From Dichotomocladium elegans (Eukaryota; Mucoromycota; Mucoromycetes; Mucorales; Lichtheimiaceae): 64,000 nt of DNA. The stretch spans positions 372,001-436,000 of the forward strand of contig JAIXMN010000023.1 of NCBI GenBank assembly GCA_025716815.1, given 5' to 3'. Position numbers and translations under genes: made by a program. Below the pieces are notes generated by a model. That model was not told where the DNA came from. It did no database searches and worked only from the letters and a program-made list of their open reading frames with translations. This document shows, piece after piece, positions 21,573 to 32,932 of this stretch (positions are counted from its first letter, which is position 1; each line of letters starts with the position of its first letter).

Positions 21573-23985
21573 ATGTCCATTACCACAACAAGAACCGCAG
21601 CCGATGTCGACTCGCTGAATGGCAAGTTCCTTTCCCGCTCTACGAGAATATGCACGCACCGAGAGAAAAGGAGGAGGAGGAGGAGGAAATCACCTTTGCG
21701 CAATGAGTGAATAATGTTTAAGATTTCTCCTCATAGAATGGGTCAAAAAGATCCAATTTGAGAATCGTGTAGACCGTAAGTATCCTCGTTAATAAAGCTC
21801 ACACACATGAAAAATAAATTAAATCTGCTTTTTCTTCTAACCTTCCTCTGTTCTCTCTCACTCTCACACATCGTGTGCCTTAAAAGTCAGCCTTCAAGCT
21901 CCTAGTGGAGGCGAATCTATCAAGATAGAGGTGGATAGCATACCGAATAATATGCAAACTAATATCAAAAAACCACATTCTTTATCACAGTAAGGGAACG
22001 GGGAAAGGACGAGTGGCCCAGAGCGGTTGTTTTAAAACACATGCGACGGTCTGTAGAGATCCTTATCTGAGCGCCATTGTTTCCGGACCGGCGACTAACG
22101 CCACCTCCGCCACCAGTATCCAAGGGGGATGCACAGGCGCCCCCAACTGCACCTGTTATAAATGCCAGCGCCAACGGCGCCGTGCTGCTGGTGGTGGTGG
22201 TGGCGGCAGCAGCAGCGTTAAAAACCATGTCGTTGCTCCACACCCGTCCGCCAGAGCAGATACTGCCCCTCCCATTCCTTCAACTACAGCCCCAATTCCT
22301 ACTGCTGCAACTCCCTCTTCTAAACCGTTCCCACAGCAGCCACAGCCAAACACCGCGCCAATGCGGCAAAGGTCGATGCCAGCAACAGACGTGAGAAGTA
22401 TACCAGTCGCTGCCAAGAAGAGTAATTCTATCTGCCAACGAAAAAGACCCACAGTGAAAGCCTATGATAAGCACTTGCCACCGCCCACCTATTCCTCTTC
22501 TGATAGTATCTACGGCATTGGCGTCAGCAATAGCTCGCAAACCGACATGGTCGAATGCAACAAGAATGATTATCAGTCGAACACTCAATATAACGACGAC
22601 TACCAGATCTCATGGAAAGATGATGCCACTGGAGATGATTTACTCAATTCTCTCAAGACTTTCCAGGATATCTTTTCCGTGCAACCCGAAGAAAACCAGG
22701 GTCTCTCAGATTTAATTGAGACAAAGGCCCAGGAGCTCAAACTGCAAAAGATAAAACAGAAGCAGGAACAATTGGCTAAGAAAGATGACCAGGCAACGCC
22801 TCGGAAGCGTGCTACTGATTGCTATACATTAAGCACACGCCAGGGTCCTCCCCATCGTGCACTGACGCTCTATCATACCATGAAGATGAAGAGCACTGCA
22901 CAGCGCATGGAGGCGTACGGTACGTAGCTCGTTTATATACATGTTATTTATCTGGGGGGGGCTGTTACTCATCTTGTTTGAACGTATCATGATCAGACGT
23001 CGCATTCACCCATTGTATCAAATCAAACAGTGGATTGGCTGGCTGGATCCAGAAAGAGACGAAGCGAGGTCCTCCGGCGGTCTTAAGCAGTAAGTCAAAG
23101 ATAATGAAATAAAATAAAAAAAAAGAAATTCTCACCCGCCAGAAATGATGGCGATTTGCTAGGTTACACGCCAAGGCAGCGGAAACCAGCTAAAAGATCG
23201 TTGCTGCAGCCGTTCATGCCCGGAAGAAAGAATAAGGGTGGCGAGGACCTCTTCACAAAAGTCGCCCCTGAAGGCGGGCTCAGGCGATCGTTCTCGACTT
23301 CGTCTGCATCCTTAACTTCGTCTCCCGTGTCATTCTCACCTCAACTCCCAACGACAACAACAATAACGGCCATTGTAGAAACAACCACACCTACCGACGT
23401 CTTGTCTGCCGCCCATGCCCTTCTACCCAACCAATCGCCAAAAGGACTTGTCAGTCGCACGAATAATACGAACGGTGCACAATCGTATGACCATGTCGAT
23501 ACACCGAGTAGACCGATACCACATAAAAGTTATACAGAGGTAAAGTAATGACCATAGCGAACCATCATCTCTGTGCCCTAAACGCATAGCCAAAATAATA
23601 CAAAGACAAAAGATAATGCAAGTATCGACTCGATCGACAATGGAGAAAGAAGGCCAGGACGGTTATTCAATTCAATAAACAAGAAATCCTTTCGACCACA
23701 CAGTGGGACCGGCGAGAGCATCAAAGTAAGCATATACAACTTGAGGAAGAAGAGACTTGATACTGACTCCTTTGATTGAAATAAAAAAAAAAGAGTCTGA
23801 GCCGCAGCAGTTCAAAGAAAAGCGGAAGCAAAGGCACGCTCTCTCAAAAAGAGCTGGATGATCTTTGCGATTTAATGCCACATGTCGATCGGACTTTTCT
23901 GGCAGACTATTTGGCCGAGGCAGGAGGGGATTATATGAAGGCACTGGAGATGTGTAAACAAGCAGTTGCGGCAGGACGATTGTAA
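21573..23985 (+). CDS. Uncharacterised protein with CxC-rich motif and C-terminal CUE-like domain
   Basis: I do not recognise a named family. Eight exons join in phase: 21573-21621, 21737-21775, 21887-21989, 22057-22919, 22997-23089, 23163-23539, 23606-23725 and 23794-23985, giving 611 residues. Visible parts: an N-terminal helix SLNEWVKKIQFENRVD, a cysteine cluster CTGAPNCTCYKCQRQRR, a long low-complexity Pro/Ser/Thr region, a conserved-looking segment CIKSNSGLAGWIQKETKRG followed by PPAV and YTPR, and a last exon LDDLCDLMPHVDRTFLADYL. That last exon resembles the ubiquitin-binding CUE/UBA fold. The first intron uses a GC donor (GCAAGT at 21622). The gene is convergent with GTP cyclohydrolase I, 150 bp away. 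Function is unknown; a role linked to ubiquitin is only inference. Confidence 0.72.
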
Positions 23986-24135
23986 TACTTGTAATGTACA
24001 TGATCTATTTTTTCACACTATAAACTACGACTCGATATAAATATGCATAAAGGGTTGGTGTCAAAGGAAAGAGAACGACCGCACACGTACTGCAAGCAAG
24101 TGTGAGTGTCTGTGTGTATGGATGCACGCGCATGC

Positions 24136-25444
24136 CTATCTGCGAATGAGAGTAAGAAACTCTTCGCGTGTTTTTGGGTTACTGCGAAAGACACCCATCA
24201 TGCAACTTGTGGTGGTCGCGCTTCCGGGTTTCTTAAAAAACGGAAGGGGCGTGTGTCAGCTATGGTGTGTCCTCTTTTCCCCTGTCCTGCACTTTAATCC
24301 CATAGTGTGTACCTGTACACCACTATCCAAAGCAGAAAAGCACGTTATGCTCGTTAGCTTGCGGCTCTTTTTTTTTTTTATATAGCCATGCATCTAACCC
24401 ATTTCAGTCCGTCACCTACCGCATACACATGCACAGATGCGACGCTTCCATCACGACCGCAACGCCTTGTGGTTGGAGGATCTCCATGAGCGAAGTGGCT
24501 ATCTGCTTCGTGACACGTTCCTGCACTTGCAATCTATCACGGTTGTCTGATCAATCAATCCCTCGACGTTCGGTGGGCGCCTACGAACGAACCTTCTGGT
24601 GAACATCTCTGCAATGCGTGCCAGTTTGCTAAGCCCGACAACACGTCGATTAGGGATGTATCCGATACTGATCTTGCCGGTGAAAGGCACCATATGATGT
24701 TCGCAGAGCGAAAACACATCCACGTCTTTGACAATGACCATCTCGTCATGATCTATGGAAATATTCCAAGGTTAAATATAATGTACCGCTTCGTTTTCTC
24801 ATCGAATAGCCCACCTTACCTTCTTCGAATACGGCCTCGTTGATCACGTCTATTTATTCCATATATAATCCCGCCCCCGCCCCCATTTCCGTACGAGGGG
24901 AGGTTTGGGCAATCCGCAAGCCAGTTATATCGCCAAATTTTCTTTTCTTTAAAACATCAGAACATACACACACACACCTCGAATGTTTTGTTCATATCCT
25001 TTTGTGAAGAAGAGTAAAGCTTTGGCATATCGCTCTGGTGTTTTTTGTAGACCTTCGCGATCGGGATCTTCTCCAATATAGGATAGGATGACCTTGATGG
25101 CTTCTGCAATCTTGTCTTGTCGTACCTTGCGTTCCTCTGTCGACTCGTCTCGGCGGTGCTTAGTACCTTTGCCTTTTTATTATTAATATTATTGCAGAGA
25201 TGTGTACGTATATATATATATATGCATAGGTTTTAATGTTAGAAAGATAAAAGCAGACGGTGAACGTCCTCTGTTGAACAGAGTACACAGAACAGAGAGA
25301 GAGAGAGTATATATATTTACTTGGCCAGCTCATGCCGTCAATATCGACAGGGGTTCCTGCCCGGCTACCAAAAGACGATTGCGAGGAGGATCGCGTAATG
25401 ATCGGCAAGACTGGATGCGGGTGATGTAGATGGTCGTTTTCCAT
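24136..25444 (-). CDS. GCH1: GTP cyclohydrolase I
   Basis: Catalyses GTP to 7,8-dihydroneopterin triphosphate, the first step of folate and tetrahydrobiopterin synthesis (yeast FOL2). Model: complement of 25321-25444, 24978-25172, 24820-24849, 24593-24752, 24420-24533, 24313-24322 and 24136-24231, giving 242 residues, the usual fungal length. Motifs: [19 protein letters not shown], the zinc and active-site segment [45 protein letters not shown] and GVQKPGS...TSCMMGVF. Two exons are tiny: 30 nt (24820-24849) and 10 nt (24313-24322). The 10-nt exon supplies RGVQ and is needed to restore the conserved MRGVQKPGS. All phases agree. The N-terminal 40 residues are Ser/His-rich and unconserved. Confidence 0.92.
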
Positions 25445-26171
25445 TACCGTTGGAAAAGAGGGTAAAAATAATGCGAGCTACAAAGCGCACTCGGCATTGC
25501 CGTCGCCTATCCAAATTTTCATTGGACGTGTAGAGGTCAAAGTTTCTCACGGCCCCAAAAATCTCTCTTTACCTGGACAGCATAGCGTGGCTGTTCGACA
25601 GGACGACAACTGCTGCATACTGCATGGCCTTCTTTCTTTAGCATCCATCAAAAGCATAAGACACACCCGCCGATCCTTTCCCCAGATGGATCGTCTATGC
25701 TCTATCTAAAGTTATCTCATAAGCGGGGGGAGGTAGGGGTTTTGCTACGACCGTTTCGCCAGGGGGATAAGAAACTTCCCTTGAAGGGTGCGAAATCGTA
25801 TATATTCATTTCTGCATAGCAATATCAGGGCATCAGATACATCATTCGCTCTTCTCTATTTGGTGTCTTTCGGTTATATAGTGTGTTACCTGGCAAAGAA
25901 GTTCTTGCTTTATACGTTTACGCTTTTTATTTCATTCATAATGCTGTGCTAAGCAGTGTCGCTTGTGCGAGAGTGAGAGGAAAAATGTACAAAAGGAGGG
26001 AGACAATAAGATTAAAACGGAAACAAAGAAACTTGCGTGTATGTGGGGCGGGGTGAAAAAAGAAAGAAGTACATGAAAAACATGGAGGAGAAAAAATCGG
26101 AAGACAGACATTAGTGTGGTTGGAGCGGCGGATCGCGCTTTTTTTGGTGGGGGGACGAGTTTGTCTACATA
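25445..26171. other. Spacer between GCH1 and the O-fucosyltransferase
   Basis: About 730 bp with short frames only. Contains the GCH1 promoter and the 3' flank of the O-fucosyltransferase. No specific element recognised. Confidence 0.45.
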
Positions 26172-27965
26172 CTACGTTGAGGTGCTGTACTGCTGATGAA
26201 GGAAGCGTATATAACCGCTGAATGTGCTCCACATAGAGCCTGTGAATTCTTGTGCACGGCTGGCGATCAGGCCGTCCAAGAAGGGAACCAAGAATTTGCC
26301 ATAGACAACGCCGTCCTCTGGGTTGACCAGATTCGCAAGCTTGGATTTTTTGAAGTCAAAAACGTCGCGCAGGGTGACAACACAGGGAAACGTGTCAAAG
26401 ATCCGTTCCATAAGTGGATGCGCACGTGGATCGGGGGAGTCGGTTGCCATGAACATGACGAGCGGCCGCGGTGTGATCATCGATGTCCGGTCAATCGCAT
26501 GCTGATAAACTACTTTAGGATCCAAACATGTCTGCTCCACCTCACTCGCACTCAGGGCCGAGTTGGCAGCAAGCACCGCGTTGTACTTATGCTGGAGATC
26601 CCCCCAAAGCTTTCCCATCACCTGAGGTGAAAATCGTTCAAAGATACTGTCACCAACGCGGGCGTGGACTGCAATGTAAGAACGGGGACCGCCCAGCCGC
26701 TTGATGATCGCGTCGGCTTCGTCAAACAAATCCGGGAGCGCTTCTCGTGAGAATACGAATTGTGAGTATACAAAGTCCCGAAGCTCCTGGCTCTCCGGAG
26801 TCGAATACATCACTCGACCCGTGCCAAAGAGGGACCCGAAGCTCAAGAGTCGTTCAGGTCGCTTTGCTAGGTCCCAAATAAAGACCTCCCGCTGGTACTT
26901 GTTGAGCGCTTGTCCCTCCTTGTCGGAAATACGATAGTCATAGAGTGATTCATCCTTTATACGGTATGTATCACGATTGGTGATGTTGTATTTCAACTCC
27001 AGGTAGTTCCTCGAATAGTCGTCTCTGTATCGAATCTTGATCCGCTGTTTCAGCTGGCGCAAATCAAAGAGCCGGTCCCAGCGAAGTGACGTAAAACGGA
27101 AAGAGGCCGCGCACTCCTCAGGCATATCCTCGGCCTTCTTTCCACTGTATGACTTGCAAGTTTTCGCAATGTGCGCTTTTGTGGAACGTCTGTGAAATGA
27201 CTCGCTTGAGTCGTACTTACGCCAGTGGACGGGATCGCCGAGCATGACAGGCGGCATGAGCAATGTACGATTGAGTTCCCCGGCGAGTAAGAGAGCATTC
27301 ACAACAGCAATGCGCTGATTGTGGAACCCAGAATGCGGGAGGAAGGTGATGAATTTTTCGTCGTCATCAAGCTCATCTGGGGGTAGAAATGCTTCGTCTG
27401 AGGAATCTCTGAATACTGCATCTTCAGGGGTATCGGTGATGTTTCTTGGTGGCGCATTTTTTGCTGTGGCTCTTGTTGTTGTTGCTGCTGCTGCTGCTGC
27501 TGTAGCAGTCGCGGTTGTGGTTGTGGAGGCCGAGGGGTGCTGCTGTGGTGCAGGCTCTGTTGTATCCGGAAAGTCATTGTTGTTGTCATTTTTTTGGATG
27601 CGTCTAATCGAATCGTAAACGTAGGCGCGAGGAAGGGCGACGTCCATCTGTTGTTGCTTCTCTTCATCCTCCTTATATTTCGCTGCTCCTCTTCCGTCAT
27701 TGTCTGCTACCTTTGGTGCTTCGCCTCCGGGATTATGCTGTGGATATCGCATCTGACGATATCCAGGCTGTTCCGAACCCGACTTCAGTTTTGTCGGATC
27801 CTTATAGACAACCCGTCCCAGCCGTTGCTGGTGCTGCCTGATTTCCCTTTCGCCGGCATTCATACTGGGCCATTGGTAGAAAAAGAGAAAAAGGATCGCC
27901 GTCAAGAGCGACAGTGTGGCAAGTCGTCGCAAGTTCCTGTTCCGCTTTAGCGAACGAATATACAT
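26172..27965 (-). CDS. GDP-fucose protein O-fucosyltransferase-like type II membrane protein
   Basis: An intronless 597-residue frame. Residues 1-13 are basic and cytosolic, about 14-32 form one membrane anchor (LATLSLLTAILFLFF), then comes a low-complexity Gln/Thr/Ala-rich stem (to about residue 190) and a luminal catalytic domain. The domain begins with TFLPHSGFHNQRIAVVNAL, an arrangement like the GGfNNqr start of O-fucosyltransferases, and continues with IAVHARVGDSIFERF (a likely nucleotide-sugar-binding HxRxGD) and a C-terminal MFMATDSPDP strand. It should act in the Golgi on secreted proteins. The acceptor and donor substrates cannot be told from sequence. ATG at 27965 directly precedes the anchor. 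Confidence 0.85.
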   Translation of the reverse strand: MYIRSLKRNRNLRRLATLSLLTAILFLFFYQWPSMNAGEREIRQHQQRLGRVVYKDPTKLKSGSEQPGYRQMRYPQHNPGGEAPKVADNDGRGAAKYKEDEEKQQQMDVALPRAYVYDSIRRIQKNDNNNDFPDTTEPAPQQHPSASTTTTATATAAAAAATTTRATAKNAPPRNITDTPEDAVFRDSSDEAFLPPDELDDDEKFITFLPHSGFHNQRIAVVNALLLAGELNRTLLMPPVMLGDPVHWRKYDSSESFHRRSTKAHIAKTCKSYSGKKAEDMPEECAASFRFTSLRWDRLFDLRQLKQRIKIRYRDDYSRNYLELKYNITNRDTYRIKDESLYDYRISDKEGQALNKYQREVFIWDLAKRPERLLSFGSLFGTGRVMYSTPESQELRDFVYSQFVFSREALPDLFDEADAIIKRLGGPRSYIAVHARVGDSIFERFSPQVMGKLWGDLQHKYNAVLAANSALSASEVEQTCLDPKVVYQHAIDRTSMITPRPLVMFMATDSPDPRAHPLMERIFDTFPCVVTLRDVFDFKKSKLANLVNPEDGVVYGKFLVPFLDGLIASRAQEFTGSMWSTFSGYIRFLHQQYSTST

Positions 27966-29131
27966 TTCCCAAAGGAGCCGATGAAGTGGAAGGAGTGGTG
28001 TGGGAGTGTGGAGCGAGAAAGAGAAGGGGGGAGGGAAAGGATAGAAAGAGAGCGAGGGAGAAAATGAGGGAGGGACCTAGTTGATTTTGTTGACAATCCA
28101 TAATCTACACATGCAAGGTAGTTTAAATCTCGTTGTCCGGTCAATTCGAATATTGCGATGCTTCCATTTAAGCTTTAGCCTAAGTGTGTGTAACATTGGA
28201 CCATCCCACATACACGGTCATCCTCTCTAATACCGCTTTTCTGGAAGCGCCATCTATGCTAGATAGGATGTCCGCAAAAGGAATCGTTAGCAAGCACTCT
28301 GGCCAGCGTTTGTTTATACAAAAAGTTGTTAAACACAATGTCAACCTGTATCCGATAAACTGGATCTAGGGAAAAGAAAAGCATACTTTTGGACTTTTAT
28401 GGGGTATTTTGCTCAATCAAGATGGATGCGTATTGCCTGCTTTTTTACCCTCGCTACTGCTGTCGTCTTATCTTTACTCTCTCTCTCTCTTTCTTTCTCT
28501 CGAGCCATTCCCGTCGATCTTTTTCCCTCCTTTCCTGTCCATCGCTTGTGCGACACTGAGTCGGAGACAAGACACGGTTTGGAGGCATGCAGATAACCTA
28601 AAGTAGTTAAATCCAAAAAGCGTCGCCCTGTACATGTATCCAGATCAAGTCAATGTTCTTAATTAATAAAGGTAGTACTATTACTGCATAGATCCGCTGT
28701 TTTGCTTTGCTTCTGTAGAAGCCTTTCTCATCTTCTGTTTGGAACCACGAGTCCTTGATGGCATTGATTATAGCTTTTTTCTCTATGCCCAACTCAGCTG
28801 TTTTCCTGATACTTTTAGCTTCTTATGATCAAAGTATAAACAATACGTGTAACATCGTCGTTTGGCGAATTAGTTTATTAGCCAAAATGTCTTGCAGATA
28901 GATTCTGAAACGAAGGGATGGAGGAATGCATGCTCTCCTTTCCCCACCCCCTTTCTCCTTTTCTCTCTCTGTGCGTGTGTGTTTTTTTTCTGGAAACGCA
29001 CGAGTTTGTAGATTAGGGAAATATGTTATGTGTGGTTAATAAGTAAAGAGAAAACAATCAGGGATACCGCACGTGGTTCGAGTGAGCGAGTAATTTGAAA
29101 AGGAGACTGGTCATACAATACTTTTTTGATG
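27966..29131. other. Gene-poor spacer, nothing recognised
   Basis: About 1.17 kb. It includes a CT-rich tract at 28470-28502 inside a short frame that looks like a signal peptide but is low complexity. No convincing gene or RNA. It holds the O-fucosyltransferase promoter. Confidence 0.5.
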
Positions 29132-32100
29132 TTATTCCAATTGCCGTGGCACCACCGGAATCACCAGCGGGGGCGGTTTCTTGATGGGTCGCTTTCTTGT
29201 CTGATCATGAGGAGATAATGAGTTCCCTCGTTTCCCTTTGAACCTAATCCCGTTTAACCCATACCCTCGTGTCGACGATCACCTCATCTGGCCGAGTCGA
29301 TGTCTGTGGAACTCTCCCGGATGGCTGAAATCCGGAGCTTGTATACCGCCTTGCACTTCCAGGCGTTCCAATCGTTCCTAGTTTCTCAACCACGCGGCCC
29401 AAAAGGCGCGAGGATGTCCGTGCAAAACCCATGGTGGCAGCACTTAATGAGCGTGGCAGGCCGGGAGTATGGTGCAGGTTGTGATCTTTCTGCTGCTGGA
29501 CGTGACAGTTGCCCTGTGTTGACCCCCGTCTCGAAAGTTTCAAAATCATGCTCTCTGCACCGATCGTAGTAGCAGCATGTCGAGGAGAAGAAGGAAGAGG
29601 AAGAGGACATAGCGGTGGTTGTTGTGGCTGTGGCGGTAACTGACACCATGGTTGCTGTTGACGTAAAGCCGACTTTTCAGCCAAAGGGGACCGGGAGAAC
29701 ATTGATGGCGTGTGGCGGTCTTCGGCCTTGGCCGGCTCTGCCATGCGCAGGCGGCTCGGTAAGGACGATTTCCGATACATGCCACCCCTAACAGTCTCAC
29801 CATGAGCACTTCTATTGACAACGGTCTTGTTCCACGGCGACACAAGGGTGTAATGATGCTGTTTGCTTTCATCATCGACGTCGCTATTGAATACGAGCAT
29901 AGAGGTCGACTTGCCCATGCGACTTTTGCGCTTCCATTGATCTATCCCGCTTGTACGATCAGCACGCATTTGAGATCGCGCTGTTAAAATGGGCGTTGTG
30001 CAGACATCTTCAAATTTATTGTCGACGTTGGTGCACCTCAGGCTATTTTGCTGATACCGCCGCTGGCTTCGGATATCCGCCATGGTACTTGACACAAAGT
30101 CGCAAAAGTCGCTGAAGCTTGCTTGCGACCGCAGCCCTGGTGATTGCAGGCTGGCGTTGACGTGGCTGCTTGCACTGCTGCCTGTGCTTGTGCTACTAAG
30201 ACTGCTGTGAACAGACCCATACGCATGCGAGCCTGTATCGGCGGAATCGGCTGAGAAGCCGGTGCGAGGCGTGTCGGTGCTTTGGAAGCATTCATTTTGT
30301 GTCAGACTACTAAAGAGACTAATGGACGAGGAGGATCCCTGGAGCGGAACGCAGGGTGACGACGATTGCATCCCTATGGATGATACAAAGAGCTCCTCCA
30401 TCGCATTGGCGGGAGTTTTACATTGGGCGTTATCAGCCTTCGACGACTGGATGGCGTTCTGGAGCGCATCTAACCAAATCTGTTTTTCTTGCTCGCACGT
30501 GGCTGTAAATTCAAATGATTGCATCTCGCTCTGAAGAATCCATGAGAGATTAAAAATGGCTATATCCAAAACGGTAATAGATAGGTTGGTTAAGCGCTCT
30601 AGATTGATATGGATGATACAAACGTACACTGGATATCTTCCAGGTGAAAGGTACGGAGCGGGAACCAATGTCGGGGCACATATTTATCATCCCTTTTGGC
30701 CTTGACCATGATCATGTAGGAGTTGAATAATGCGCAGCCAAGCCGCTTGATCTTAGCATTGTCATGTATCGCGCGCACGTCCAGCGTGCCGATCAATAAA
30801 CAGGGACCCAATAGTCCATAGAACCGTTTTGATGCAGCCTAATTTTTCGAGTGAGAAAAAAGATAAAAGAGTCGTGGAGCCCATTCTCGTTCGGAGGCTT
30901 ACATTAGCCCAATCCGAAACAAGTCGATCCATGAATAGTTGGGTTTTCCGCTCAGCTTCCATATGAGATTTCTTTGTATTGAGGCGGACGGCTACTTCGT
31001 GCATGATGATAAGGGCCTGTGAGAGCGAGGTGTACTCAGGGGAATCAGATTGTGTTGTCTTGAGGATTGATTCCAGGATCAGCTTATATTTGAAAAGCCG
31101 TTGCACGGGCTGATCATGTTTGCATAGGTGCCTGATTAGTCCCGGCCATGCAGTGACAGTCATAATCGACATTGGGTAAATACGCTACCATAATCAGATA
31201 GTCATCAAACATCCGCCGTCCATTGCCACCACCAGCTGAAGCTCGAGTAACCTGATGGAGTTTGTTCATAACAGCTGCAAAAGATTGGTTGGTTTCTGTC
31301 AATTCTTTGTAGAGGTTGACGGCCTTGTCGTGATTGATACAATAGTCGATATACACATCGAATTTATCGCCCTAAAATTAAATAATAAAACATAGTTAGT
31401 GGTTAGTCATCCGGCCCACCTCGCGCTACTTTCTTAAGAAAACAATACCCATTCACAAAAGCATCTTGCTATGCTGATAACTCTGTCATCTCTATAAGGA
31501 TGATATGCCGCCACATTGCTCATAATCACTCCATGTGATCCACCGCTCGATTTGAGCAAGGCAGCGGAAAACATGGACTGGAACTTGAAGATAGAGAATC
31601 CATTCCGGACTAGTTGCTGTTTCGCATCATCTGAGATGCAGTTTGCATCGATAATGCCCGCGAAGAAATGCTTTGAGGGAGTAAACAGAATGATTATATG
31701 GACCAGAACAGCATGCTTCCATGCCTTCATATTTCCCATTTCTCTCTCTACAAGACATTTGACATATACATACATTGACGAGGATGTGTAGATCTCTGCA
31801 GTAGCTCTCTTCGGTTGCCAAAAGTTCATTGACCGCCGCATCACGTCGCATCGCGTGTAGCTCGGTGAGAGTGTATTTGCAGATGCTAATATGGGCCGAT
31901 GCGTTGACCTCTTCTCTAGAATAATGGCGGTCCGTGTAGTTATGCTGCACTGATGGCATAAATAGACTTTCGGGGCTCTCCTGGTTTTTCTCGAATAACG
32001 AATAAGCGTCGTCACCGTTCGCATCATCTTCGGCTGATGTATACACAGTAGATGGGCTATCAGCGATTGTAGACATAGGTTCGAGAACGTGTTTGTCGAC

Positions 32101-32319
32101 AGCAGCAGCAATGGTAGCATGATCGACTCTGTGTATCAGGTCTTTGCCCAGCAGAACCGGATCGGAACATAATCGAACGCCGTTTGTCGACCTGGCGGCC
32201 TTGGCGGCAGCCACTATGGCAGCTGCAGCGGCAGCTGTCGTATCCGCTTTACGCTGACGAGCCAAATCTGATGTTGGCAGAAGAATCAACGCAGACAACG
32301 GTGGGAGATCCTTTGTCAT
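29132..32319 (-). CDS. Rho guanine nucleotide exchange factor (DH-PH)
   Basis: Activates a Rho/Cdc42-type GTPase. Model: complement of 31774-32319, 31449-31670, 31189-31371, 30903-31109, 30630-30838, 29265-30528 and 29132-29200, giving 899 residues. An alanine-rich, disordered N-terminus is followed by the DH domain: ELLATEESYCRDLHILVN, GFSIFKFQSMFSAALL, the PVQRLFKYKLILESILK core helix and HEVAVRLN. Then comes the PH domain (ALFNSYMIMVKAKRDDKY, WFPLRTFHLEDIQ, SFEFTATCEQEKQIWLDAL), and a long Ser/Pro-rich tail ending KKPPPLVIPVVPRQLE. The donor after 30630 could also lie a few bases downstream (GTTTGT), changing one or two residues. Other junctions are firm. Divergent from NDUFA6. Confidence 0.85.
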
Positions 32320-32795
32320 CACTAAGGAAAATATCTTTTTCCTTTTTTATTCAAGACAACAGGATGGGATGGACGAACGAAAGAGAAAGGCTAAGATGAA
32401 GAGGATAAGTTTACAAAACGACTATTTTCGTCATCCTAATTTTTTTTGCCCTCGGAAACTTATTAAGGGCGTTTGCCCTTCAGGCATGGAATAAAAAAGC
32501 AGTAGTCGGTCCTTAGCGTTCGGTCAAAGCGTCAATGGCATGCTAATAGTATCCTGCGGAACGGCCCAATTTTTTGCATCTTTGCCTTCGCGTAAGTTCG
32601 GATATGCGGGGGGCGGGAAGGGGGAGGGCCGCGAAAGCGAACAAATGTCTTTCATATTTCCATATACATGACGAATTTCGACAGCACGCACCTGTAATAT
32701 TATAATTCTGGAGTAGCAAGCTTTTGTCGGAGGAGGATTCCAATACGTTCTACTATACCGTACATCTTCCTGCAGGTTGTCCAACCGCGTTTTGA

Positions 32796-32807
32796 TGTGA
32801 CGTCACA
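32796..32807. promoter_or_regulatory. CRE-type palindrome TGTGACGTCACA
   Basis: A perfect 12-bp palindrome containing the bZIP (ATF/CREB) site TGACGTCA. It lies in the 613-bp divergent region, 126 bp upstream of the NDUFA6 ATG and 477 bp upstream of the RhoGEF ATG. The position suggests a promoter element of NDUFA6. Use by a specific factor is inference. Confidence 0.5.
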
Positions 32808-32932
32808 TTTTATGGCCGTCGCGCCGTCCAATTTGTTTTTTGCCCCGTTCTCTTAGTGCTTGGGCGCAAAAAACCCGACTGACCCCCCACCTATCCACAC
32901 GCACACCCCATTGTACATTAACTTCGTCCACC

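Noticed and set aside
22156..22452. Open frame antisense to the CUE-like gene rich in Gly/Pro codons.
   Set aside because: It is a shadow of the GC-rich repeats of the real exon. All splice-phase and motif evidence supports the plus strand.
25200..25225. TA dinucleotide run as a possible origin or regulatory element.
   Set aside because: It lies within the intron between the first two GCH1 exons, and simple TA repeats are common in this genome.
28399..28596. Short plus-strand frame with a signal-peptide-like hydrophobic start.
   Set aside because: The hydrophobic part is encoded by a CT-repeat tract. There is no family match and no exon context.
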